Assembly (NCBI RefSeq): GCF_024519465.1 | Contig: NZ_JALJRW010000018.1 | Span: forward strand, 1 to 64,000 | Length of the DNA stretch: 64,000 bases | Origin: Stenotrophomonas sp. Ste86 | GTDB taxonomy: Bacteria > Pseudomonadota > Gammaproteobacteria > Xanthomonadales > Xanthomonadaceae | Direction: 5' to 3' | Shown: piece by piece, positions 9,192 through 18,890 of the stretch | How the letters are laid out: each line of letters begins with the position of its first letter | Position numbering within the stretch: the stretch's first letter is position 1 | Translations under genes and position numbers: made by a program | The notes under the pieces: model-generated | The model's database searches: none | What the model was told of the DNA's origin: nothing | What the model saw: the letters and a program-made list of their open reading frames with translations, nothing else

Positions 9192-10343
9192 TTACAGATA
9201 ACGAAGCCAGGCCAGGTCCCGCCGGCGCGCCTTGAACCGCGCGAACGCTCTGGTCGGCCAATACAGCGCCAGGGCCAGCACCGCGGTGATCCCCCACAGG
9301 CTGGCCACGTGGTCCACGGCGAAGTACGCCCCGTGGGTGTGCCCCCAGCGTGCTTCGGCCAGCACGTACAGCAGCTTCAACACGTACAGGTGCAGCAGGT
9401 AGAAGAACATCGGCGCCGCGCCGATGTCGGCCAGCGGTGCCAGCGCCCGGGCCACGCGCGGCTGCTCGTACAGGCGCAGCACCAGCAGGCCGATGCCCAG
9501 GGTCAGCAGCAGGAACAGCAGCGAGGGCGGGTACTTGGTGACGTTGAAGAAGCTCATCAGCGTGCTGCCCGGGGTGGCGAAGGACTGCCACGGGCTGTCG
9601 CCGTAGAGGTTCACCGCCCGCAGCAGCACGAAGCCCAGCAGTGCACCGGCCCCGGCCATCCACAGGCGGCGCTGGCGCAGCAGGGGATCGCCGCCGCGCG
9701 CGAACCATGGGCCGATCACCCAGCCCAGCGCAATGACGCCGATCCACGGCAGCACCGGGTAGGAGGTGCGCAGGCGCAGCCCGTCGGTCACGGCGATCCA
9801 GTCGCGCTGGTGCAGCACCTTCCACAGCACGGCCAGCGCCCCGTCGCCCTGCACGCGTACGCCATCGAGCAGGTTGTGCCCGGCGATCACGGCCAGCGCC
9901 AACACCGCCAGCGCCCCGCGTGGCAGCCACAGCAGCCCGGCCAGCGCGATCATGCTGATGCCGATCGCCCAGATCACCTGCAGGTACATCACGCTGGGCG
10001 GGAACTGCAGCGTCCACGCGACATTGACCACCAGCAGCTCCAGCACCACCAGGAACAGGCCGCGCTTGAGCAGGAAGGCCGACGCGGCCCGGCGCCCATC
10101 CGGTTTGCCACTGGCGTACAACCAGGCCGACAGGCCGGTCAGCAGCACGAACACCGGCGCACACAGATGTGCCAGCAGCCGGCTGACGAACAGCGCCGGC
10201 TCGACCTGGTCCACCACCATCGGGTCGCCCACCTGCTGGTGCATATGGAAGGTTTCGCGTACGTGGTCGAGCAGCATCAGCACGATCACGGTGCCGCGCA
10301 GCTGGTCGATGGAGGTCAGGCGGGAGGGGGAGGAATACGTCAC
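9192..10343 (-). CDS. DUF1624 / heparan-alpha-glucosaminide acetyltransferase-like membrane protein
   Basis: 383 aa with about ten hydrophobic helices. The N terminus SIDQLRGTVIVLMLLDHVRE with a conserved arginine and a DHVRE histidine is typical of the DUF1624 acyltransferase-like family, related to lysosomal HGSNAT, which moves acetyl groups across a membrane. Substrate in bacteria is unknown. It reads away from the OPT transporter gene; the 222 bases between them include one GTAG repeat. Confidence 0.82.
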   Translation of the reverse strand: MTYSSPSRLTSIDQLRGTVIVLMLLDHVRETFHMHQQVGDPMVVDQVEPALFVSRLLAHLCAPVFVLLTGLSAWLYASGKPDGRRAASAFLLKRGLFLVVLELLVVNVAWTLQFPPSVMYLQVIWAIGISMIALAGLLWLPRGALAVLALAVIAGHNLLDGVRVQGDGALAVLWKVLHQRDWIAVTDGLRLRTSYPVLPWIGVIALGWVIGPWFARGGDPLLRQRRLWMAGAGALLGFVLLRAVNLYGDSPWQSFATPGSTLMSFFNVTKYPPSLLFLLLTLGIGLLVLRLYEQPRVARALAPLADIGAAPMFFYLLHLYVLKLLYVLAEARWGHTHGAYFAVDHVASLWGITAVLALALYWPTRAFARFKARRRDLAWLRYL

Positions 10344-10482
10344 AGCGGCGCCGGTTACTCGGTGCGATAGGATATAACATTACTAAATGGATGGGCCCGG
10401 CGCTGGACGTTGCCGAGTCCGGCGGGACGCGGCCGCAGCGGCACGCGTCGGTCAACAGGCGCCTTGATCGGGGGGTGCAGGG

Positions 10483-10506
10483 TTGCCGGCCAGCGGCCGG
10501 CACTAC
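10483..10506 (-). repeat. Single GTAG (SMAG-like) palindrome
   Basis: One inverted-orientation unit, TTGCCGGCCAGCGG... ending CACTAC, in the divergent intergenic region 10344-10565. Confidence 0.8.
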
Positions 10507-10565
10507 TGGACTTGCCCGTACATGAACGCTAGCGTGGCAGGGATTTTTTGCCAGCAGGGGCTTCC

Positions 10566-12536
10566 ATGAACAACGACGCTGCGCCACGCCAGCTCACTTT
10601 CCGCGCGGTGGTGCTTGCCATCGTGCTGGCAGTGATTCTGTCGGCCGCCAACGCCTACCTGGGTCTGTTCGCAGGCCTGACCATCGCCACCGCGATTCCC
10701 GCCGCCGTCATCTCCATGGGCGTGCTGCGCCTGCTTGGCGGTGGCACCATCCTTGAAAACAACATCGTCCAGACCGGCGCCTCGGCCGGCTCGTCGATCG
10801 CCGCCGGCGTCATCTTCACCATCCCCGCGCTGGTGATCATGGGCTACTGGCCGGACTTCAAGTACTGGTGGGTGCTAGGCATCGCCGGTCTGGGTGGCCT
10901 GCTGGGCGTGCTGTTCTCGGTGCCGCTGCGTCGTTCGATGATCGTGGAAGATCCGCTGCCGTTCCCGGAAGGCAAGGCGGCCGCCGAAGTGCTCAAGGCC
11001 GGAGAGAATCCGGGCCCCGGCCTGAAGATCCTGGCCGTGTCGGCGGTGATTGGCGCCTTCGTGAAGCTGGCCGCCGAAAGCGGCCTGCGCCTGATCCCGG
11101 ATGCCTGGGCCACCTCGGCCTACGTGGGCAGCTCGAAGATCACCGCCTTCATCGGCACCAACCTGTCCCCGGCGCTGCTGGGCGTGGGCTACATCGTCGG
11201 CCTGAACGTCGGCATCGTGGTGGTGTCCGGCTCGATCCTGACCTGGCATATCGCCATTCCGCTGTACCAGTCGTTCTTCATGAACACCGATCCGGCGCTG
11301 GCCGCGTCGATCGCCACGGCCACCTCCACCGAGGCGGCGTTCGCCATCTGGGGCGCGAAGATGCGTTACCTGGGCGTGGGCGCGATGCTGATCGGCGGCG
11401 TCTGGACGCTGATCTCGCTGCGCAAGTCGCTGCTCAACGGCGTCAAGAGTGGGTTTGCCGCGGCCCGCAAGAGCGGTGGCCCGGCCCTGGCGCACACCGA
11501 GCGCGACCTGCCGATGAAGTGGATGCTGGTGGCCCTGGTGGTGTTCACCCTGCCGCTGCTGGCGCTGTACCAGGCCATCGTGGGCCAGTGGCATGTGTCG
11601 ATCCCGATGACCCTCATCATGATCGTGGCCGGCTTCCTGTTCGTGTCGGTGTCGGCCTACCTGGCCGGCCTGATCGGCTCCTCCAACAACCCGGTCTCGG
11701 GCATCACCATCTCCACCATCCTGTTCGCCTCGGCGGTGCTGGTGCTGCTGCTCGGCAAGGACGGCCTGACCCCGGTCGGCGTCGGCGGCGCACCGCTGGG
11801 TGCGGTGGCCGCGATCATGATCGGTGCGGTGGTGTGCTGTGCGGCCGCGGTCGGCGGTGACAACCTGCAGGACCTCAAGGCCGGTTACATCGTCGGCGCC
11901 ACCCCGTGGAAGCAGCAGTTGATGCTGGGTATCGGGGCGTTCTCGTGCGCGCTGATCATGGCCCCGGTGCTGAACCTGCTGGCCACCGCCTACGGCATCG
12001 GCGTCAAGTCCGAGCTGCATCCCAATGCACTGGCCGCGCCGCAGGCCAACCTCATGGCCTCGGTGGCCAAGGGCCTGTTCGGTGGCGAACTGCCGTGGAC
12101 CTTCATCGGCATCGGCGCGGTGGTCGGCGCGGCGATCATCGCCTTGGACAGCTGGCTGAAGTCCCGCAACGCCCGCTTCCGCGTGCCGGTGCTGGCCGCG
12201 GCGATCGGCATTTACCTGCCGCTGGAGCTGATGGTGCCGATCTTCCTGGGCGGGCTGATCGCGTATCTGGTGGAGCGTTTCCACAAGATCCGTGGCGACG
12301 ATGAAGAAGGCCGCGACCGCGTGCACAAGCCGGGCGTGCTGTTCGCCGCCGGCCTGATCACCGGTGAAGCCCTGATGGGTATCGCGATCGCAGTGCCGAT
12401 CGTCATCAGCAGCCGCGCCGACGTGCTGGCGCTGCCGTTCCACCTGCCGGGCGCGCAGTGGATCGGTCTGGCCGTGCTGTTCCTGGTCGGCTGGTTGATC
12501 TACCGCACCGGCAAGCGGGCGGTCGGTTCGGTCTAA
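10566..12536 (+). CDS. OPT-family oligopeptide transporter
   Basis: 656 aa inner-membrane protein with about 15 hydrophobic segments. Typical OPT motifs are present: NAYLGLFAGLTIATAIPAAV at the first helices, NIVQTGASAGSSIAAGVIF, and LPFPEGKAAAEVL. OPT proteins take up oligopeptides or metal-peptide complexes with protons. The ATG at 10566 follows an AGGGG ribosome site; a TTG six codons upstream is less likely. A strong terminator follows. Confidence 0.93.
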   Translation: MNNDAAPRQLTFRAVVLAIVLAVILSAANAYLGLFAGLTIATAIPAAVISMGVLRLLGGGTILENNIVQTGASAGSSIAAGVIFTIPALVIMGYWPDFKYWWVLGIAGLGGLLGVLFSVPLRRSMIVEDPLPFPEGKAAAEVLKAGENPGPGLKILAVSAVIGAFVKLAAESGLRLIPDAWATSAYVGSSKITAFIGTNLSPALLGVGYIVGLNVGIVVVSGSILTWHIAIPLYQSFFMNTDPALAASIATATSTEAAFAIWGAKMRYLGVGAMLIGGVWTLISLRKSLLNGVKSGFAAARKSGGPALAHTERDLPMKWMLVALVVFTLPLLALYQAIVGQWHVSIPMTLIMIVAGFLFVSVSAYLAGLIGSSNNPVSGITISTILFASAVLVLLLGKDGLTPVGVGGAPLGAVAAIMIGAVVCCAAAVGGDNLQDLKAGYIVGATPWKQQLMLGIGAFSCALIMAPVLNLLATAYGIGVKSELHPNALAAPQANLMASVAKGLFGGELPWTFIGIGAVVGAAIIALDSWLKSRNARFRVPVLAAAIGIYLPLELMVPIFLGGLIAYLVERFHKIRGDDEEGRDRVHKPGVLFAAGLITGEALMGIAIAVPIVISSRADVLALPFHLPGAQWIGLAVLFLVGWLIYRTGKRAVGSV

Positions 12537-12558
12537 ACAACCCGACCGGTTTCAAGGC

Positions 12559-12580
12559 AAACCCCGCTCCGGCGGGGTTT
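12559..12580 (+). terminator. Rho-independent terminator of the OPT gene
   Basis: Perfect 9-bp stem AAACCCCGC/GCGGGGTTT (12559-12567 with 12572-12580), loop TCCG. Confidence 0.85.
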
Positions 12581-12683
12581 GTCGTTTCTGCGGCCCGCCC
12601 ATCCCCCTGCATGACCGATGGCCTTTGCATGGGCGGCCCCTGCGGCCCTAACATCGGCGTTTTGCCGTTCCGCGGAGACCCCG

Positions 12684-14747
12684 ATGAAACTTCGTTACGC
12701 CCTGCTGCCGTTGTGCCTGCTGACCGCGATGCCTTCGCTGGCGGCCACGCGTGGCCTGGATGTGCGCGACATGATCGCGCTGGATCGGGTCTCCAGCCCG
12801 TTGCTCACCGCCGACGGCGGCAACGTCATCTTCGCCAAGCGCGTGGTCGGCAGCGACAGCAAGGCCAGCACCGGCCTGTTCATCCGCAACCTGCGCACCC
12901 GCGACCTGGCCCCGCCCAAGCCGCTCACCCCGGCTGGCTGGAACGTCAACTCGGCGGCACTGTCGGCCGACGGCGGCACCGTGTACTTCCTCAGCGCCAA
13001 GGGCGGCAGCCAGCAGCTGTATTCGCAGCCGATCGCCGGCGGCACCCCGCGCCAGTTGACCGACTTCCCGGTGGACGTGGACAGCTTCCACGTGTCCCCG
13101 CAGGGCGACCGTGTGGTCTTCAGCAGCGGCGTGTTCCAGGCGTGCGGCTCGGACCTGGCCTGCACCACCAAGAAGCTGGACGCGCACAAGGCGCGCAAGA
13201 ACACCGGTGAAGTCTTCGACACTCTGTTCGTGCGCCACTGGGACACCTGGGCCGATGGCCGCCGCAACACCCTGTTCGTGGCGCCGCTGCCGGCGTCCAA
13301 GGCGGCGGCGGTGAAGGGGGCCTCGGCGATCAGCGCCACCCTCGACGGCGATGCCCCGTCCAAGCCGTTCGGCGGCAACGACGACTTCGCCTGGGCGCCG
13401 GACGGCAAGAGCGTGGTCGCCTCCATCCGCGTGGCGGGCAAGCAGGAGCCGTGGTCGACCAACTTCGACCTGTACCGGCTCGACGTGGACGGCAAGCAGG
13501 CCCCGGTCAACCTGACCGCGTCCAACCCGGCCTGGGATGCCGGCCCGGTGTTCAGCGCCGACGGCAAGACCCTGTACTACCGCGCGATGAAGCGCCCGGG
13601 CTTCGAAGCGGACCGCTTCGGGGTGATGGCGCTGGACCTAGCCTCGGGCAAGACCCGCGAGATCGCCCCGAAGTGGGACCGCTCGGCCGGTGAAATCGTG
13701 CTGGCCGCCGACGGCAACAGTTTCTACACCGGTGCCGACGACCTGGGCGAACACCGCCTGTTCAACATCGACATCGCCACCGGCAAGGCCACGGTCGTCG
13801 CCGAAGGCGGCAGCATCGGTTCGCCGGTGATCGCCGGCAGCACCCTGGCGTACACGAAGAACAGCCTCAAGAGCGGCGACCAGATCCTGGTGGCCGCCGC
13901 CGATGGCAGCAGCCCGCGCGAGATCACCCCGAGCGCCGCGCAGATGCTGCCCGACGTGGCCTTCGGCGACTACGAGCAGTTCCAGTTCAAGGGCTGGAAC
14001 AACGACACCGTGCACGGCTACGTGGTCAAGCCGTACAACTACCAGGAAGGCAAGACCTACCCGGTGGCGTTCCTGATTCACGGCGGCCCGCAGGGCAGCT
14101 TCGGCAATGGCTGGAGCTACCGCTGGAACCCGCAGACCTATGCCGGTCAGGGCTACGCGGTGGTGATGATCGACTTCCACGGGTCTACCGGCTACGGCCA
14201 GGAATTCACCGATGCGATCAGCCAGCATTGGGGCGACCGCCCGCTGGAAGACCTGCAGAAGGGCTGGACCGCGGCGCAGAAGCAGTATCCGTTCCTCAAC
14301 GGTGACAAGGCCTGCGCGCTGGGCGCCAGCTACGGCGGCTTCATGATCAACTGGATCGCCGGCAACTGGAACGAGCCGTGGAAGTGCCTGGTCAACCATG
14401 ACGGCGTGTTCGACCAGCGCATGATGGGCTACGCCACCGAAGAGCTGTGGTTCACCGAGTGGGAGCAGGGCGGTACGCCGTTCCAGAAGGCGGCCAACTT
14501 CGAGAAGTTCAACCCGGTCAACCACGTGGCCAACTGGAAGAAGCCGATCCTGGTCATCCATGGCCAACTCGACTTCCGCATTCCGGTCGAGCAGGGCCTG
14601 GCCGCGTTCACCGCCGCCCAGCGCCAGGGCATCGAGTCCAAGTTCCTGTACTTCCCCGATGAAAACCACTGGGTGCTCAAGCCGCAGAACAGCGTGCAGT
14701 GGCATGACACCGTCAACGGCTGGTTGAAGCAGCACATCGGCGAATAA
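12684..14747 (+). CDS. S9-family dipeptidyl aminopeptidase/acylaminoacyl peptidase
   Basis: 687 aa exported serine peptidase. The signal peptide MKLRYALLPLCLLTAMPSLA is followed by a WD/PD40-type beta-propeller (about 25-430) and a catalytic alpha/beta hydrolase domain with Ser549 (GASYGGF), Asp630 (HGQLDFRIP) and His662 (DENHW). The layout resembles bacterial DPP5-like S9C enzymes that trim peptides in the periplasm. Start chosen at the ATG of the signal peptide, preceded by CGGAGA. Placed directly after the OPT gene, in keeping with peptide use. Confidence 0.92.
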   Translation: MKLRYALLPLCLLTAMPSLAATRGLDVRDMIALDRVSSPLLTADGGNVIFAKRVVGSDSKASTGLFIRNLRTRDLAPPKPLTPAGWNVNSAALSADGGTVYFLSAKGGSQQLYSQPIAGGTPRQLTDFPVDVDSFHVSPQGDRVVFSSGVFQACGSDLACTTKKLDAHKARKNTGEVFDTLFVRHWDTWADGRRNTLFVAPLPASKAAAVKGASAISATLDGDAPSKPFGGNDDFAWAPDGKSVVASIRVAGKQEPWSTNFDLYRLDVDGKQAPVNLTASNPAWDAGPVFSADGKTLYYRAMKRPGFEADRFGVMALDLASGKTREIAPKWDRSAGEIVLAADGNSFYTGADDLGEHRLFNIDIATGKATVVAEGGSIGSPVIAGSTLAYTKNSLKSGDQILVAAADGSSPREITPSAAQMLPDVAFGDYEQFQFKGWNNDTVHGYVVKPYNYQEGKTYPVAFLIHGGPQGSFGNGWSYRWNPQTYAGQGYAVVMIDFHGSTGYGQEFTDAISQHWGDRPLEDLQKGWTAAQKQYPFLNGDKACALGASYGGFMINWIAGNWNEPWKCLVNHDGVFDQRMMGYATEELWFTEWEQGGTPFQKAANFEKFNPVNHVANWKKPILVIHGQLDFRIPVEQGLAAFTAAQRQGIESKFLYFPDENHWVLKPQNSVQWHDTVNGWLKQHIGE

Positions 14748-14758
14748 GCCGGATGGAC

Positions 14759-14780
14759 GCGCCGCCCCTTGGGGCGGCGC
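14759..14780 (+). terminator. Rho-independent terminator of the S9 peptidase gene
   Basis: Perfect 10-bp stem GCGCCGCCCC/GGGGCGGCGC around a TT loop, followed by TTCTTC. Confidence 0.85.
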
Positions 14781-14842
14781 TTCTTCATGGCACCGGGTGT
14801 GGTTGGCCGTGGTATCAGCGGTGATCGGCTGCGGTGTAACTG

Positions 14843-14901
14843 GTAGAGCCGACCGTTGGTCGGCTGCCGTAAAAGAGCAGCCGACCAACGGTCGGCTCTA
14901 C
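14843..14901. repeat. Pair of inverted GTAG (SMAG-like) repeats
   Basis: GTAGAGCCGACCGTTGGTCG on the + strand faces its own reverse complement ending CTAC, separated by a short spacer, so the whole can fold as one long hairpin. Confidence 0.9.
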
Positions 14902-14962
14902 CGGTGATTGTTTTCCCGAAACGTGTGGAATCCCACGCCCATCCTCCAGGTACGCCACACCC

Positions 14963-16201
14963 GTGAAAGCACCCGCCCTGATCCAGAACGACATCGTCGT
15001 CTTCGGCCTGATCGCCGCCACCCTCGGCGCCGTGTTCTGGACCGCCTCGCGCGAGCAGGGGCTGTGGAAGCGCTTCTATACCGTCGTGCCGGCGTTGCTG
15101 CTGTGCTACCTGATCCCGGGCATCTACAACACGTTCGGGCTGATCGACGGGCAGAACACGCATCTGTACAACCCGGTCGCGCGCGACATCCTGCTGCCGG
15201 CCGCGTTGGTGCTGCTCACCCTGGCGGTGGACATCAAGGGCATCCTGCGGCTGGGTCCGAAACTGATCGTGATGTACCTGGGCGCCTCCTTCAGCATCAT
15301 GCTCGGCGCGGTGGTGGCCTTCCAGGTGATGAAGTGGCTGCACCCGGCCACCGTGGCCGGCGACACCTGGGCCGGCATGGCGGCACTGGCCGGCAGCTGG
15401 ATCGGCGGCGGCGCCAACATGCTGGCCATGCGCGAGGTGTTCGACGTCAACGCGACCACCTTCGGCCAGTTCGCGGTGGTCGATGTGGGCGTGGGCTATG
15501 TATGGATGGCGGCGCTGATCTTCCTGGCTGGCCGCGCGGCGAAGATCGACGCGCGCAGCGGTGCCGATACCTCGGGCATCGACGAACTCAAGCTGCGCAT
15601 CGAGAAATTCCGCAGCGAGCACGAACGCGTGGCCAGTCTTACCGACCTGATGCTGATCGTGGCGGTGGCCTTCGGCACGGTCGGCCTGTCGCATGCGATC
15701 GCCGGCCCGGTCTCGGCGTGGTTCAAGGGCCATGTCAGTTGGGCATCGCAGTTCAGCCTGGATGCGCCGTTTGTGTGGGTCGTGGTGATTTCCACTACCT
15801 GCGGCCTGGCGCTCAGCTTCACCCGTGCGCGCAACCTGGAGGGCGCTGGCGCGTCCAAGCTGGGCTCGCTGCTGCTGTATTTCCTGATCGCCTGCATCGG
15901 CATGCAGATGGACCTGCTGGCGCTGCTGGATCGACCGTGGTTGTTCCTGCTGGGCCTGATCTGGATCGCCGTGCACATCGTCCTGCTCTGGGCGTTGGCG
16001 CGGGTGTTGAAGGTGCCGTTCTTCTACTTCGCGATCGGCTCGCAATCCAACATCGGCGGACCGGCCTCGGCACCGGTGGTCGCCGCCGCCTTCCACCCGT
16101 CGCTCGCCCCGGTCGGGGTGCTGCTGGGGACGATGGGGTATGCGACCGGGACGTACCTGGCCTACATCGTCGGGATCACGCTGCGCGCGATGGCAGGGTA
16201 G
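14963..16201 (+). CDS. DUF819-family membrane protein
   Basis: 412 aa with about ten to twelve hydrophobic helices; the family signature AGSWIGGGANMLAMREVFDV and the C-terminal GSQSNIGGPASAPVVAAAF point to DUF819, a family of putative secondary transporters of unknown substrate. The start is a GTG with a weak ribosome site (CCAGG 12 bases upstream). The stop codon TAG is the last three bases of the GTAG that opens the downstream repeat, so the repeat defines the C terminus (...AMAG). Confidence 0.85.
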   Translation: MKAPALIQNDIVVFGLIAATLGAVFWTASREQGLWKRFYTVVPALLLCYLIPGIYNTFGLIDGQNTHLYNPVARDILLPAALVLLTLAVDIKGILRLGPKLIVMYLGASFSIMLGAVVAFQVMKWLHPATVAGDTWAGMAALAGSWIGGGANMLAMREVFDVNATTFGQFAVVDVGVGYVWMAALIFLAGRAAKIDARSGADTSGIDELKLRIEKFRSEHERVASLTDLMLIVAVAFGTVGLSHAIAGPVSAWFKGHVSWASQFSLDAPFVWVVVISTTCGLALSFTRARNLEGAGASKLGSLLLYFLIACIGMQMDLLALLDRPWLFLLGLIWIAVHIVLLWALARVLKVPFFYFAIGSQSNIGGPASAPVVAAAFHPSLAPVGVLLGTMGYATGTYLAYIVGITLRAMAG

Positions 16202-16311
16202 AGCCGACCGTTGGTCGGCTGCCGTGTTATGGCAGGGTAGAGCCGACCGTTGGTCGGCTGTCGTGCGCTGTGACGCCACGTCAAGAGCAGCCGACCAACG
16301 GTCGGCTCTAC
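16198..16311. repeat. Three GTAG (SMAG-like) repeats
   Basis: Two direct units start at 16198 and 16237 and one inverted unit ends at 16311. All carry the GAGCCGACCGTTGGTCGGCT stem also seen at 14843. The first overlaps the DUF819 stop codon. Confidence 0.9.
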
Positions 16312-16447
16312 GGCAGAAGCAATCTGTGTTCGATCAATCAGGCAAGTGGTGCATCCAGCATCCTGCTCGAACCGCGCCGAGTGAACACTCTGGCGCCTGC
16401 ACGGTTGGCGCGTCGCCACGCGCCCGGACGTGGCCGCGCATGCGGAT

Positions 16448-16942
16448 TTACGCAGGAAGAAGGCCGCGTTCGAGCAACCACGCTTTGGCATCTTCTGCAT
16501 CCTGCTCGAACCACGCGCGCGTAGAGCCCAGCCGATACGTATACCCCCACGCATCCATGTCCTGCATCAGCCGATCACTGCCCACGCCGGGCAATTGCCC
16601 GGCCAGCACGATCTGCAGGTAACAGGTGGCATCTTCCTCGGGCACCGAATCGGTGGCATCGGTATGCACCAGCGCACGCCGCTCTGGCGGCAGCACGATC
16701 AGGTGGCAGGCCTCGTGCAGCATCGAATGCACCGGCGTGTCATCGCGCACATACACATCGCTGCCGATGATCCCAGCCTCCGGCTCGCCCCAGTAACTGC
16801 CCGGAATCGGCGCAGCCTCGGCCACACGGTGCAGACGCAACGCGTGCGCCGCAAGCAGGGCAACTGCATCGTCGAAACGGATATCGCCGACCCGCGTCAC
16901 CTGCGGCTCGGTCTGGATCACAGCATCGTTCATCGTGGTCAT
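16448..16942 (-). CDS. Conserved hypothetical protein with HExxH motif
   Basis: 164 aa, soluble. The centre carries SMLHEACHLIVLPPERR, an HExxH sequence of the kind that binds zinc in metallopeptidases, and GSDVYVRDDTPVH before it. No signal peptide. I do not know a named function; a small metal-dependent hydrolase is possible but not shown. It lies 40 bases past minE on the same strand. Two ATG codons are available (16942 and 16933); the first is preferred for the G-rich sequence before it. Confidence 0.7.
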   Translation of the reverse strand: MTTMNDAVIQTEPQVTRVGDIRFDDAVALLAAHALRLHRVAEAAPIPGSYWGEPEAGIIGSDVYVRDDTPVHSMLHEACHLIVLPPERRALVHTDATDSVPEEDATCYLQIVLAGQLPGVGSDRLMQDMDAWGYTYRLGSTRAWFEQDAEDAKAWLLERGLLPA

Positions 16943-16982
16943 GTCGCGCGCCCCCGCCCGGACGGGAAGGGGCGCTATCGCA

Positions 16983-17243
16983 TCAGGGTTGTTGCGGACC
17001 TTCCGGCAAGGCGACGGAAATATCGAGCACATCGTGCTCCCCGTCCTTCACCAGATCCACCTTCACCGCATCGGCGTCGATGTTCACGTACTTCTTGATC
17101 ACTTCCAGCAGCTCACGCTGCAACAGCGGCAGGTAATCGGGGCCACCGCGATGGCTGCGTTCCTGCGCGATGATGATCTGCAGACGGTTCTTCGCCGTTT
17201 CGGCAGTGGTCTTCTTCCGGTTCAGGAAATCGAACAGTCCCAT
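16983..17243 (-). CDS. minE: Cell division topological specificity factor MinE
   Basis: 86 aa, normal length. [11 protein letters not shown] is the membrane-targeting N terminus and [13 protein letters not shown] is the anti-MinCD segment that stimulates MinD ATPase. MinE makes MinCD oscillate from pole to pole so that FtsZ rings form at midcell. It starts 2 bases after the minD stop, the last gene of minC-minD-minE. Confidence 0.98.
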   Translation of the reverse strand: MGLFDFLNRKKTTAETAKNRLQIIIAQERSHRGGPDYLPLLQRELLEVIKKYVNIDADAVKVDLVKDGEHDVLDISVALPEGPQQP

Positions 17244-17245
17244 GC

Positions 17246-18055
17246 TTACCCTCCGAACAGCTTGCTGAAGAAGCCTTTCTTCTCCACGGTGGTGAAGCGC
17301 ATCGGACGCTCTTCGCCAAGAATGCGGCCAACCGCATCTTCATACGCCTGGCCCGCCGCCGATTCGGGGTCCAGAATCACCGGCTCGCCCTTGTTGGACG
17401 CATTGAGCACGTCGCCCGACTCGGGCACCACGCCAATGGCCTTCAGGCCCAGCACCTCTTCCACGTCGGTGATGCTCAGCATCTCGCCACTTTCCACCCG
17501 TGCCGGGCTGTAGCGCGTGAGCAGCAGGAACGCCGGCACATCCTGGCCCGACTCGGCCTTGTGCGTCTTCGAATCGAGCAGGCCGATGATGCGGTCCGAG
17601 TCGCGTACCGAGGACACTTCCGGATTCACCACCACCACCGCACGGTCGGCGTAGTACATCGCCAGGAACGCACCCTTCTCGATGCCGGCCGGCGAGTCGC
17701 AGATGATGTAATCGAAGCCGTCCGCGGCGAGGTCCTTGAGCACCTTGCCCACGCCTTCCTGGGTCAGCGCATCCTTGTCGCGGGTCTGCGAAGCGGCCAG
17801 CACGTACAGGTTGTCAAAGCGCTTGTCCTTGATCAGCGACTGCTTGAGCGTCGCCTCACCGTGCACGACGTTGACGAAGTCGTACACCACCCGGCGCTCG
17901 CAGCCCATGATCAGGTCGAGGTTGCGCAGGCCGACGTCGAAGTCGATCACCGCCACCTTCTTGCCGCGCCGTGCCAGGCCGCATGCCAGGCTGGCGCTGC
18001 TGGTGGTCTTGCCCACGCCGCCCTTGCCGGAAGTGACTACGATGATTTCAGCCAA
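17246..18055 (-). CDS. minD: Septum site-determining ATPase MinD
   Basis: 269 aa peripheral-membrane ATPase. The deviant Walker A motif [10 protein letters not shown] lies at residues 9-18, with the signature lysine, followed by [10 protein letters not shown] and the switch [10 protein letters not shown]. The C terminus [11 protein letters not shown] is the amphipathic membrane-targeting helix. MinD recruits MinC and is released from the membrane by MinE. Middle gene of the min operon. Confidence 0.98.
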   Translation of the reverse strand: MAEIIVVTSGKGGVGKTTSSASLACGLARRGKKVAVIDFDVGLRNLDLIMGCERRVVYDFVNVVHGEATLKQSLIKDKRFDNLYVLAASQTRDKDALTQEGVGKVLKDLAADGFDYIICDSPAGIEKGAFLAMYYADRAVVVVNPEVSSVRDSDRIIGLLDSKTHKAESGQDVPAFLLLTRYSPARVESGEMLSITDVEEVLGLKAIGVVPESGDVLNASNKGEPVILDPESAAGQAYEDAVGRILGEERPMRFTTVEKKGFFSKLFGG

Positions 18056-18091
18056 AGGACTTCTCCTGATTCATTTTGTGTGGGCGCCGGA

Positions 18092-18877
18092 TCAGTCCAG
18101 CGCCGCGATCTTGATCTGGTCCTGTTCCAGCCACACCTGCACGGCCTTGCCGCGCAGGGTGTCCGGGACATCGTCCAGTACTTTGTAATGGCCGGCGATT
18201 GCGACCAGTTCAGCATGGAATTCACGGCAGAAGATACGCGCCGTGGTGTTGCCTTGGGCACCTGCCAGGGCACGGCCCCGCAGCGTACCGTAGATGTGGA
18301 TGCTGCCGTCGGCGATCACCTCGGCACCCGCGCCGACGGTCGCCATCACCGTGAGGTCGCAGTTTTCCGCGTACAGCTGCTGGCCCGAGCGCACGTTGCT
18401 GGTCTGCATGCGACCGGGCTGAGCTGCCTTGGCCGGATCGACCGGGGCCGGTGCCGCCGCGGCGGCGCGTGCGCGTCGGGCCGGTTCCGGGGCAGGCGCG
18501 GGGGCCGGCGGTGGTGGCGGCGCAGCCTGTACCGCTTCCAGGTCGGCGCGCTCGTACTGCGCACGGAACTTGGCCAGCAGCGGCAGGCCCAGCTGCTGCG
18601 AGAGTTTTTCGGTTTCGGTCGTGCCGTAAGCCAGCGCGACCGGCAGCACACCGGCGCCGCGCAGCCCGTCCAGCAGGGCCTGGGCAGTGGCTACATCCGG
18701 AATCTGGCTCAGTCCGCCAAAATCCAGGATCACCGCGGCACGCCCGAACAGCTTGGGCGCACGTGCCACGCGGTCGTGCATTTCACGTGTGAGGCGTTCC
18801 ACATCGAGGGTGCGGATGCGCAGGTTGGCGATGCCGACCTGGCCGATCTTCAGTTCACCGGCCTGTTCAAAATCCAT
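18092..18877 (-). CDS. minC: Septum site-determining protein MinC
   Basis: 261 aa inhibitor of FtsZ assembly. The N-terminal domain (about 1-105) is joined by an Ala/Pro-rich linker (about 108-150) to the C-terminal beta-helix (RSGQQLYAENCDLTVMATVG onward) that binds MinD and dimerises. The ATG at 18877 gives MDFEQAGELKIGQ; a GTG four codons upstream is possible but the ATG is simpler. minD begins 36 bases downstream. Confidence 0.95.
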   Translation of the reverse strand: MDFEQAGELKIGQVGIANLRIRTLDVERLTREMHDRVARAPKLFGRAAVILDFGGLSQIPDVATAQALLDGLRGAGVLPVALAYGTTETEKLSQQLGLPLLAKFRAQYERADLEAVQAAPPPPPAPAPAPEPARRARAAAAAPAPVDPAKAAQPGRMQTSNVRSGQQLYAENCDLTVMATVGAGAEVIADGSIHIYGTLRGRALAGAQGNTTARIFCREFHAELVAIAGHYKVLDDVPDTLRGKAVQVWLEQDQIKIAALD

Positions 18878-18890
18878 GTTCGCCGCCACC

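Noticed and set aside
9013..10587. In-frame N-terminal extension of the POT transporter of more than 500 codons
   Set aside because: It runs through the DUF1624 gene in another frame, and the family N terminus begins at 9012.
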